DNA of 5,819 bases, taken from assembly GCA_003973375.1 (NCBI GenBank), contig QNYL01000249.1, forward strand, positions 1 through 5,819, in the 5' to 3' direction. Within the stretch, counting starts at the first letter, position 1, and the number at the start of each line of letters is the position of its first letter. Position numbers and translations under genes: made by a program. The notes beneath the pieces were generated by a model. The model saw only the letters and a program-made list of their open reading frames with translations, was not told where the DNA came from and did no database searches. The DNA is from Flavobacteriia bacterium. Its GTDB lineage: Bacteria; Bacteroidota; Bacteroidia; Flavobacteriales; Flavobacteriaceae. Shown here piece by piece: positions 1-5,819 of the stretch.

Positions 1-1330
1 AACTGCAAGAGCTTTTATCAATACCAATAAGTTCCTTTTTTTTATTTCTTACAAACTGTATCACCTCAGAATTTCCTACCACATGAACTGTTCTGAGGTC
101 ATTGTCTTCAAATTTACCAAGAATATTTCTTCCTTTAATCTGATTGAATCCTATGGAATCTTTTTGAATAATAAAGGCATTTTGCAAAACTTTCAGACTA
201 TCTAATTTATCGGTCTTTACGTCTGATAAAAGTTGTATGGAGTCTCCGGTGATCTGACTTTCATTCGACCAAAGTACCGGATTGACAAACATTTGAGTTA
301 ATCCGGTTCCCTGGTTGGAGTGTATCGAATCGCATTTACCACTCATATCACTTTTAAAGAATTTCACATGATGATAAGCCCTGATAATCCTTTTTTTAGG
401 TTCACCTGTAACGAGCAAGGTATCTCCGTGGATAAAGAGGGAATCAACATTGGTATTGGTAATGGCAAGAGCCCGACCTACAGTAAAGGCAGAGTCCTGT
501 TTTTCATAGTATTCGGCATAATTTCCTTTGATTACTACATTGCTGATGGTATCGGTAATTATAATATTCCTATTGGCCGAAGCAAAGCCTGTATTTCTGT
601 TGTAATACAAACTATCTGCAAAGATCTCCCTGTTTTTATAGATAATTCTTGCATCTTTTGTAAAGTAGGATATATCCGTTTTAGTATCGTAAAAGCCTTT
701 GTTACAGGTAATAAAATTATCACCACTTTCAATGGTAGTATAGCCGTATAAATAGGCCTTACCGTTGTGAGTGTAATAATCGAGATGTTCTGATTTAAGT
801 ATATAATCCGGATTTGTGATCACAACGTTTGAGATGGCCTGAAATTTATTGTTTTCCAGATAATAATTCCCTTTCTGGCTTGTAAGCACATTGATGCTGT
901 CGCGGATTGTAGCTTTGTCTCTGTAGTAGAGTACTTGTTTATTTCTGTCGAAACGAAGCGTATCAGTGGTCAAAGTCATCTGTGGATCAGTAATCCGCAC
1001 ATTTCCCCAAGAAAGCGCTTTTTTAGTATTTCCGTTGTACTCCGTATAACTGCTGGTTTGTTTGATGGTATCTCCCTGTTCGAGAATCACATTACCATAA
1101 GCTTTGATGTAATTTTTTTTGGCGTAATGAACGGCTTTTTTGCATTTTAATGAGATCCCTTCGTGTTTGATATAAACATTTCCGAGAAAAATGGTGGCTC
1201 CGGGAAGTTTTTCTTCATCGATAATGGAATTATCGGAATGTACGATCGTTATTTTCTTTGCTTCCTGCCCAAAAAAATAGGAGGTGAAAAGTATAAAAAG
1301 AAAAACAGGTAATTTTTTAAATAAAATCAT
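1..1330 (-). CDS. OstA/LptA-like periplasmic envelope protein, 3' end cut by window edge
   Basis: The minus-strand frame is open from the ATG at 1330 to the left edge, giving 443 residues and no stop, so the C-terminus is missing. Residues 1-21 (MILFKKLPVFLFILFTSYFFG) form a typical Sec signal peptide with two lysines and a long hydrophobic core. Cleavage is likely near G21/Q22, which exports the protein. The rest is almost all short beta-strand repeats of about 20-25 residues, such as GATIFLGNVYIKHEGISLKC (44-63), IKAYGNVILEQGDTI (75-89) and ALSWGNVRITD (105-115). This is the stacked-strand pattern of the OstA/LptA jellyroll family, which bridges lipopolysaccharide transport to the outer membrane. 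Family membership rests on my recognition of the repeats and of the flavobacterial OstA-like form; the exact role is inferred. The start is supported by the signal peptide and an in-frame stop at 1388-1390. It lies downstream of a probable terminator, so it is probably transcribed separately from purA. Confidence 0.88.
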   Translation of the reverse strand, partial: MILFKKLPVFLFILFTSYFFGQEAKKITIVHSDNSIIDEEKLPGATIFLGNVYIKHEGISLKCKKAVHYAKKNYIKAYGNVILEQGDTIKQTSSYTEYNGNTKKALSWGNVRITDPQMTLTTDTLRFDRNKQVLYYRDKATIRDSINVLTSQKGNYYLENNKFQAISNVVITNPDYILKSEHLDYYTHNGKAYLYGYTTIESGDNFITCNKGFYDTKTDISYFTKDARIIYKNREIFADSLYYNRNTGFASANRNIIITDTISNVVIKGNYAEYYEKQDSAFTVGRALAITNTNVDSLFIHGDTLLVTGEPKKRIIRAYHHVKFFKSDMSGKCDSIHSNQGTGLTQMFVNPVLWSNESQITGDSIQLLSDVKTDKLDSLKVLQNAFIIQKDSIGFNQIKGRNILGKFEDNDLRTVHVVGNSEVIQFVRNKKKELIGIDKSSCS

Positions 1331-1352
1331 ACTATTCAAAAGTAAACAAATC

Positions 1353-1429
1353 CTGTAAAGTAAAAAAGGTAAAGAAACAAGATTTAACTATTTCTTTACC
1401 CTCTTTGTAAATTTTATCGTTCTTTACAG
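1353..1429. repeat. Outer inverted repeat enclosing the purA terminator stem
   Basis: CTGTAAAG (1353-1360) and its perfect reverse complement CTTTACAG (1422-1429) flank the terminator hairpin, giving two nested inverted repeats between purA and the OstA-like gene. The right-hand arm overlaps the purA stop codon (1424-1426). Outer and inner arms share the core GTAAAG, so alternative pairings are possible. A functional role is not shown. Confidence 0.4.
1362..1400 (-). terminator. Probable Rho-independent terminator after purA
   Basis: Read on the minus strand, GGTAAAGAAA (1400-1391) is followed by a 13-base loop and its perfect complement TTTCTTTACC (1377-1368), then immediately by six T residues (1367-1362). 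A 10-bp stem plus a U-tract is the layout of an intrinsic terminator. The stem is AT-rich (3 GC pairs), so its strength is uncertain. It sits 24 bases after the purA stop and ahead of the OstA-like gene, where an operon end is expected. Confidence 0.65.
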
Positions 1430-2692
1430 ATTGATCGTTTGTTTTCTGTCCGGTCCAACCGAAACAATCTTTACAGGAACTTCCACATAGTCCTCGATAT
1501 ATTTGATATAACTGAGTAAATTTTCTGGAAGATCTGCTTTATCGTTTAATCCGGTCAGGTCTTTTTTCCAGCCTTTAAAGTCGGTGTAAACAGGTTTAAC
1601 ATTATGTTCTTCAATATTGTAAGGCAAATGCTGAATTTCTTCTCCTTTATAGATATAGGAAGTACAGGCTTTTAAGGTTTCAAAACCTGAAAGTACATCG
1701 GCCTTCATCATGATAAGCTGTGTAACACCATTGATCTGAACAGAGTATTTTAGTGCAACCAGGTCAAGCCATCCGCAACGGCGGGGTCTTCCGGTAGTTG
1801 CTCCGAATTCATTTCCAACACGACTCATGGTTTCCCCATCTTTATCAAATAATTCGGTAGGAAATGGCCCCGAACCAACCCTGGTGGTATAGGCTTTGAA
1901 AATACCAAAAACCTCACCGATCTTATTGGGAGCAACACCTAAACCGGTACAGGCTCCTGCAGCGGTAGTGTTAGATGAAGTTACAAACGGATAAGTACCG
2001 AAATCAATATCAAGCAGAGAGCCCTGGGCACCTTCTGCTAAAATAGTCTTCTTATTTCTTAACGCCTGATTAAAGAACTCTTCACTATCAATAAAAGTAA
2101 GCGATTTTAGAAGTTCAATGGCATTAAAAAACTCTTCTTCAAGCTCTTTAAGGTTGTATTCCAAATCCACACCATAGAAATCGAGTAATTTCTGATGTTT
2201 CCGGGTAAGTGTGTTGTATCTTTCTTTCCAGTTGCTCAACTCAAGGTCTCCAACACGTATCCCGTTTCTTCCTGTTTTATCCATATAGGTGGGACCGATT
2301 CCTTTTAAAGTAGAACCAATTTTGGCTTTACCTTTAAGTGCCTCCGAAGCTGCATCGAGTAAACGGTGGGTAGGTAAAATAATATGTGCTTTTCTAGAGA
2401 TCAGCAGTTTTGTTTGAAAATCGATATCATATCCGGAAAGATTATCGATCTCGTTTTTAAAGATAACCGGATCAATAACCACTCCGTTGCCCACTACATT
2501 ACTTGCAGTTTTATGAAAAATCCCGGAAGGTATGGTGTGGAGAACATGTTTGTCCCCGTCAAAAATAAGTGTATGCCCTGCATTAGGTCCTCCCTGAAAT
2601 CTTGAGATGATATCGTAATCTTTTGTAAATACATCAACAATTTTTCCTTTTCCTTCATCGCCCCATTGAAGGCCCAGTAATAAATCAACCAT
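1424..2692 (-). CDS. purA: Adenylosuccinate synthetase PurA
   Basis: Catalyses IMP + aspartate + GTP to adenylosuccinate, GDP and phosphate, the first committed step from IMP to AMP, in the cytosol. At 422 residues it has the usual bacterial length. The GDEGKGK nucleotide loop is at 11-17, with D12 matching the catalytic base, and QGGPNAGHT at 33-41 contains the catalytic H40. GIGPTYMDKTGRNGIR (131-146) and EGAQGSLLDIDFGTYPFVTS (220-239) are IMP-site segments. TRVGSGPFPTE is at 270-280, the substrate-binding TTGRPRRCGWLD loop at 299-310, and the guanine-site KADVLSGF at 330-337. C-terminal SVGPDRKQTI (411-420) corresponds to the conserved end of the family. The start is fixed by the GDEGKGK motif lying about ten residues in, as is normal. 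The gene begins 20 bases after fur with no terminator between them, so cotranscription is likely. No key residue appears to be missing. Confidence 0.98.
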   Translation of the reverse strand: MVDLLLGLQWGDEGKGKIVDVFTKDYDIISRFQGGPNAGHTLIFDGDKHVLHTIPSGIFHKTASNVVGNGVVIDPVIFKNEIDNLSGYDIDFQTKLLISRKAHIILPTHRLLDAASEALKGKAKIGSTLKGIGPTYMDKTGRNGIRVGDLELSNWKERYNTLTRKHQKLLDFYGVDLEYNLKELEEEFFNAIELLKSLTFIDSEEFFNQALRNKKTILAEGAQGSLLDIDFGTYPFVTSSNTTAAGACTGLGVAPNKIGEVFGIFKAYTTRVGSGPFPTELFDKDGETMSRVGNEFGATTGRPRRCGWLDLVALKYSVQINGVTQLIMMKADVLSGFETLKACTSYIYKGEEIQHLPYNIEEHNVKPVYTDFKGWKKDLTGLNDKADLPENLLSYIKYIEDYVEVPVKIVSVGPDRKQTINL

Positions 2693-2712
2693 TTAATAAA
2701 TTTTTATAGATT

Positions 2713-3150
2713 TTATTTGTTCTTTTTTCCGTAGAAATACAAAGAGTGACTTTCGATCTTAATATCGAAAACCTCTTCAATAGATTTTTTAATATTTTCT
2801 ATTCGTGGGTCACAAAATTCAATAACTTCGCCGGTATCTGTAAGAATTACATGATCGTGTTGCTTGTTAAAGTGAGATTTTTCATAATGTGACTGATTTT
2901 GCCCGAACTGATGTTTTCTCACCAGTCCGCATTCAAGTAATAATTCAATAGTATTGTATAAAGTAGCCCTGCTTACACGATAATTTTTATTCTGCATTTC
3001 AATATAAAGTGATTCGATATCAAAATGTTTATCGCTGTTGTAAATTTCCTGCAGAATAGCAAATCTCTCCGGAGTTTTTCGATGATTATTTTTTTCTAAA
3101 AACTTAGTAAAGAATGCTTTAACTATTTCCTGATTGTTGGTTTCATCCAT
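2713..3150 (-). CDS. fur: Fur-family metal-dependent transcriptional repressor (flavobacterial Fur type)
   Basis: DNA-binding regulator of the Fur superfamily, expected to repress iron-uptake genes when loaded with Fe2+. The 145 residues have the standard layout. The winged helix covers about residues 20-85, with [14 protein letters not shown] (24-37) and recognition helix [18 protein letters not shown] (60-77). The dimerisation and metal domain follows, with H42, HYEKSH (88-93), QHDH (97-100), EFCDPRIE (111-118) and H135 as likely ligands. Both CxxC pairs of the structural zinc site found in E. coli-type Fur are absent: the position after HDHVIL reads TDTG (104-107), and the C-terminus YFYGKKNK has no cysteine. 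Only two cysteines, C74 and C113, are present. As I recall, this TDTGEV(I/R)EFCDPRI form is common in flavobacterial Fur. The ATG at 3150 is the first after the in-frame stop at 3169-3171. Zur, PerR or Nur roles cannot be excluded from sequence alone. Confidence 0.92.
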   Translation of the reverse strand: MDETNNQEIVKAFFTKFLEKNNHRKTPERFAILQEIYNSDKHFDIESLYIEMQNKNYRVSRATLYNTIELLLECGLVRKHQFGQNQSHYEKSHFNKQHDHVILTDTGEVIEFCDPRIENIKKSIEEVFDIKIESHSLYFYGKKNK

Positions 3151-3164
3151 TGATAGAAGCTTAC

Positions 3165-3178
3165 TTGTTTAAAAACAA
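3165..3178. promoter_or_regulatory. Palindrome overlapping the fur promoter, candidate operator
   Basis: TTGTTT, two spacer bases and AAACAA form a perfect 6-bp inverted repeat. It overlaps the end of the candidate -7 element and the expected transcript start, where a repressor would block initiation. It does not resemble the classic GATAAT-type Fur box, so the binding protein is unknown. Autoregulation by Fur is only a hypothesis. Confidence 0.25.
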
Positions 3179-3183
3179 ATTTA
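3176..3183 (-). promoter_or_regulatory. Candidate -7 promoter element of fur (TAAATTTG)
   Basis: On the minus strand TAAATTTG matches the Bacteroidota -7 consensus TAnnTTTG. It ends 26 bases before the fur ATG, which would place the transcript start near 3170 and leave a leader of about 20 bases. No clean -33 TTTG is present; the nearest is TTTC at 3211-3208, with a slightly long spacer. The AT-rich context lowers the weight of the match. Confidence 0.42.
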
Positions 3184-3234
3184 CGTTTTTAAAGTCATAT
3201 TTTCTATGAAATCTGAAAAATATTTAAAAAATTA

Positions 3235-5460
3235 TCAACCGTTCATACGGATGATCTTATGGATTCCGTCAATTTTTTTCAACTGATTGATAAGCTTGTT
3301 CAGTTGTTCGTTGTTACTCACTTCAACGGTTATTCTTCCTTGAAAAAGACCTTCATTTCCGGAAATGTTCAGTTTTTGAATATTCACACTTAAATTGTTA
3401 GATATCACTCTTGTAACCTCACTTACCAGCCCCATATTATCCACACCGGTAAGTTTCAGAGTAGCCTTAAAGCCCTGTTGCGTGGAATCAATCCATCTGG
3501 CAGGCATGATCCTGTAGGCGTATTGAGACTGCATACTCACTGCATTCGGACAATCGGTTTTATGTACTTTGATCCCTTCCTTAATGGTTACAAAACCAAA
3601 AACCTTATCACCGGGAATCGGAGAGCAACATTTAGCAAGCGTATAATTCAGTTTATCCTCATTCAGACCGAAAACCAGCATATTGTAGTTTTCTGTTACC
3701 TCATCATCATTGTGTTTTTTATCCTGAACTTTCTGATTGTTGGTTCTTTTTATTTTACTTTTAAAGAAATTGACAAAGGCATTACTGCGTTTGGCCGCAT
3801 ATTTTTTTAATTGTTGATTTTCAATAGAACCATTTCCGATTCGGTAAAACAGATCTAAACTGGTCTTCAGATTAAAGAAATTAACAAGTTCGTTGATGGT
3901 TTCCTCATTATATGTAATCTTCAGATGCCTTAATTTTCTTACCAGAATTTCTTTCCCTTCTTTAGCAATGATCTTTTGCTCTTCTTTAAGGATACTCTTA
4001 ATGCGTTGCTTGGCTCTTGCTGTTTTTACAATATCGAGCCAGGCTAGTTTTGGTTTTTGCGAAGGAGAGGTGATGATTTCAATCTGATCTCCGCTTTTCA
4101 GTTCATGACTCAGATGAACAAGTTTTCCATTGACTTTGGCGCCACGGCAATGCATTCCAACTTCTGTATGGATAGCAAAAGCAAAATCAATAGGAGTTGA
4201 GCCTTTGGGCAGCGATTTTATATCTCCCAGAGGGGTAAACACATAGATCTCTTTGGCATAGAGATTTAATTTAAACTGCTCTACAAAATCAACTGCATTG
4301 ATATCCGGATTTTCAAGGGTATCTTTTAATTTGTTTAACCAGGATTCGAGTCCGCTTTCATTTACATTTCCGTGTTTGTATTTAAAATGTGCAGCATATC
4401 CCTTTTCAGCAATCTCATCCATCCGTGTAGAACGGATCTGAACTTCAACCCATTTACCTCCGGGTCCCATTACCGTTGTGTGTAATGATTCATAACCGGT
4501 TGATTTAGGCTGTGTTATCCAGTCTCTTAACCTGTTCGGATTAGGATTGTAGAAATCGGTTACGATAGAATAGATCTTCCAGGCATTGAATTTTTCATTC
4601 TTTTTAATGGATTCATAAATAATTCTGATCGCAAATTTATCGTAAACTTCCTCAAAGGAAACTCCCTGATTTCGCATCTTTTTCCGAATAGAAAAAATTG
4701 ATTTTGTTCTTCCTTTGATCTCGCATTTAAAGCCCTCTTCATCAAGGCTCTTTTTAATCGGTTCAGAGAAAAGGTCGATGTATTTTTGCTGTTCCTCTTT
4801 ACTTTCAACGATTTTATTCAGGATATCATTATAAACTTCGGGTTCGGTATACTTTAAACCCAGATCTTCAAGTTCGGTTTTGATATTAAAGAGTCCGAGC
4901 CGATGCGCCAGCGGAGCATAGATATACAATGTTTCCGAGGCTGTTTTAACTTGTTTATCTTCCCGCATTGAATCCAGAGTCTGCATGTTATGCAGCCTGT
5001 CGGCGATTTTGATCAAAATCACTCTCACATCATCATTCAGCGTAAGCAGCATTTTCCTGAAATTTTCTGCCTGAACAGAAATATCCTTATCCTTTTTAAG
5101 TCTTGAAATCTTGGTTAATCCGTTAACGATCCTCGCAATAGTTTTTCCGAACAGTTGTTCAATATCATCAAAAGTATAGTCTGTATCTTCTACTACATCG
5201 TGCAAAAGTGCTGCAGCTATCGAATTAGCCCCGAGCCCAATCTCATTGGCAACAATCTTTGCAACAGCAATGGGATGGTAAATATAGGGCTCTCCGGTTT
5301 TCCTGCGCTGGTCTTTATGTGCTTCTACAGCAAGATCAAAGGCATTTCGTATCAGTACCTTATCTTCTCTATTGAGGTTCTGATAAGTATCTTTCAGCAT
5401 ATCTTTATATCGATAGGCTATCTCCTTATTCTCTTTTTCTATGCTTACTGTATAGTTCAT
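3235..5460 (-). CDS. rel: Bifunctional (p)ppGpp synthetase/hydrolase, Rel/SpoT family
   Basis: Long RelA/SpoT homologue that makes (p)ppGpp from ATP and GTP/GDP and degrades it, driving the stringent response at the ribosome. All usual domains are present in 741 residues. The HD hydrolase domain (about 30-200) has H62, H87-D88, E91-D92 and D154 with N158 (IADRLHN), the residues needed for Mn2+-dependent hydrolysis. The synthetase domain (about 240-365) has GRTKSIFSIRKKM (250-262), D274, TGYESLH (321-327), VEVQIRS (338-344) with E339, and H358. TGS is at about 404-465 (IYVFTPLGD, then DFAFAIHTEVG). The zinc-finger-like segment at 609-638 carries C611, C612, H633 and C637, and ACT is at about 664-741. 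Both catalytic centres look intact, which favours a bifunctional Rel. A charged linker (568-590, rich in K, N and D) precedes the zinc-finger segment. The ATG at 5460 is the first after an in-frame stop at 5479-5481. The M48 gene ends 59 bases upstream. Confidence 0.97.
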   Translation of the reverse strand: MNYTVSIEKENKEIAYRYKDMLKDTYQNLNREDKVLIRNAFDLAVEAHKDQRRKTGEPYIYHPIAVAKIVANEIGLGANSIAAALLHDVVEDTDYTFDDIEQLFGKTIARIVNGLTKISRLKKDKDISVQAENFRKMLLTLNDDVRVILIKIADRLHNMQTLDSMREDKQVKTASETLYIYAPLAHRLGLFNIKTELEDLGLKYTEPEVYNDILNKIVESKEEQQKYIDLFSEPIKKSLDEEGFKCEIKGRTKSIFSIRKKMRNQGVSFEEVYDKFAIRIIYESIKKNEKFNAWKIYSIVTDFYNPNPNRLRDWITQPKSTGYESLHTTVMGPGGKWVEVQIRSTRMDEIAEKGYAAHFKYKHGNVNESGLESWLNKLKDTLENPDINAVDFVEQFKLNLYAKEIYVFTPLGDIKSLPKGSTPIDFAFAIHTEVGMHCRGAKVNGKLVHLSHELKSGDQIEIITSPSQKPKLAWLDIVKTARAKQRIKSILKEEQKIIAKEGKEILVRKLRHLKITYNEETINELVNFFNLKTSLDLFYRIGNGSIENQQLKKYAAKRSNAFVNFFKSKIKRTNNQKVQDKKHNDDEVTENYNMLVFGLNEDKLNYTLAKCCSPIPGDKVFGFVTIKEGIKVHKTDCPNAVSMQSQYAYRIMPARWIDSTQQGFKATLKLTGVDNMGLVSEVTRVISNNLSVNIQKLNISGNEGLFQGRITVEVSNNEQLNKLINQLKKIDGIHKIIRMNG

Positions 5461-5500
5461 ATTCTTTAAAAAATCCGATTAAAAAAACATGTCTGTTAAA

Positions 5501-5508
5501 CAAATTTA
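5501..5508 (-). promoter_or_regulatory. Candidate -7 promoter element of rel (TAAATTTG)
   Basis: On the minus strand TAAATTTG matches the Bacteroidota TAnnTTTG consensus and lies 40 bases before the rel ATG, implying a leader of roughly 35 bases. A small palindrome, TGTTTAACA (5502-5494), overlaps its end. No clear -33 TTTG is found at the expected distance, which falls in the last codons of the M48 gene. The same 11 bases, TAAATTTGTTT, occur at the fur promoter. Confidence 0.38.
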
Positions 5509-5519
5509 AATCTTTTATT

Positions 5520-5819
5520 TTAATTTGTCATCAGGTTTTTAACCCTATTCAATAAAGTTGGGTGTGAATAATGCACAAAAACACTGGCTTTATGAGGTGT
5601 TAAATTACTTAAACTCTTTTTTGAAAGCTTTTTAAGGGCTGAGATCAGTTCGTTTTTATCATAGTGGAATTTGGCAAAATCATCTGCCTGATATTCAAAT
5701 TTTCTAGAAATAAAATTCATAAGGATTCCTGTAATTTCCGAGATTGGATTGTAAAGAATTCCAAAAGTGATCAGGCCTACATGAAAGCTGGGTATTTTTA
5801 CAGAAAGTGCCTCGGAAAA
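5520..5819 (-). CDS. M48 family (Ste24-like) membrane zinc metalloprotease, C-terminal part only
   Basis: The frame is open from the right edge to TAA at 5520-5522, giving the last 99 residues of a larger protein; the start and the HExxH zinc motif lie outside the window. An internal ATG at 5720 is not the true start, because the frame continues upstream with family-like sequence. The visible part contains a hydrophobic stretch (about VGLITFGILYNPISEITGIL), then SRKFEYQADDFA. This matches the Ste24 segment in which the glutamate is the third zinc ligand and the aspartate of ExxAD supports catalysis. Near the end, VFVHYSHPTLLNRVKNL matches the conserved YSHPxxxxR signature of the family. Such proteases sit in the membrane and cleave membrane or lipidated proteins; the substrate here is unknown. 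It may share a transcript with rel, although rel has its own candidate promoter. Confidence 0.86.
   Translation of the reverse strand, partial: FSEALSVKIPSFHVGLITFGILYNPISEITGILMNFISRKFEYQADDFAKFHYDKNELISALKKLSKKSLSNLTPHKASVFVHYSHPTLLNRVKNLMTN

Noticed and set aside
320..1150. Plus-strand open frames at 320-751 and 935-1150
   Set aside because: They are antisense to the OstA-like gene, whose minus-strand frame is unbroken from 1330 to 1 with a signal peptide and repeated strand motifs; the plus-strand products resemble no family I know.
1337..1344. TACTTTTG just before the OstA-like start, matching TAnnTTTG
   Set aside because: It would put the transcript start almost on the ATG, and no -33 TTTG is found at the right distance (nearest TTG about 33 bases upstream). 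Not enough to call a promoter, though a leaderless transcript cannot be excluded.
2384..2688. Open frames overlapping the 5' part of purA on both strands
   Set aside because: They lie entirely within the strongly conserved purA coding region, in other frames, with no recognisable motifs.
3197..3222. Imperfect AT-rich inverted repeat (ATATTTTC / GAAAAATAT) after rel, considered as a terminator
   Set aside because: The arms need a bulge, the stem is nearly all A-T, and no U-tract follows on the minus strand, so read-through from rel into fur remains possible.
3478..4087. Plus-strand frames inside rel (3478-3810 and 3893-4087), and other overlapping frames at 4560-4808 and 5155-5469
   Set aside because: All are shadows of the conserved rel frame, and their hydrophobic look reflects the complement of lysine- and glutamate-rich codons.
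5520..5720. Treating the 66-residue frame starting at the ATG at 5720 as a small gene
   Set aside because: The same frame continues upstream to the window edge with sequence fitting the M48 Ste24 family, so the ATG is internal.

Overview
This is ordinary chromosomal DNA, almost certainly from a Bacteroidota member of the flavobacterial type. The signs are an AT-rich sequence, no clear Shine-Dalgarno sites, TAnnTTTG-type -7 promoter elements, and protein sequences (Fur, OstA-like, Rel) with flavobacterial signatures. All five genes lie on the minus strand, so the order of transcription runs from high to low coordinates. I see no mobile element, CRISPR array, RNA gene or foreign-looking gene.

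Layout in transcription order: (1) 5819-5520, the C-terminal 99 residues of a membrane-type M48 (Ste24-like) metalloprotease whose start lies beyond the right edge. (2) 5460-3235, a full-length Rel/SpoT-family (p)ppGpp synthetase/hydrolase of 741 residues. (3) 3150-2713, a Fur-family metalloregulator of 145 residues without the CxxC structural-zinc motifs. (4) 2692-1424, adenylosuccinate synthetase PurA of 422 residues, only 20 bases after fur. (5) 1330-1, an OstA/LptA-like envelope protein with a signal peptide. It is cut by the left edge and so shows only its first 443 residues.

The gaps are short (59, 84, 20 and 93 bases). The gaps before rel and fur each contain TAAATTTGTTT, a -7-like element overlapped by a small palindrome. 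The gap between purA and the OstA-like gene holds a perfect 10-bp inverted repeat followed by six U residues, a likely intrinsic terminator. The likely units are therefore rel (possibly reading on into fur), fur-purA, and a separate OstA-like unit.

The genes link central control functions. Rel makes and destroys (p)ppGpp from GTP/GDP. PurA spends GTP to commit IMP to AMP synthesis and is a known (p)ppGpp-inhibited enzyme in other bacteria. Fur is expected to sense iron or a related metal. The OstA-like and M48 proteins act in envelope biogenesis and membrane protein turnover. I did not find an undescribed system. The points worth a second look are the shared promoter/palindrome motif, the nested inverted repeats after purA, and the CxxC-less Fur beside purA.
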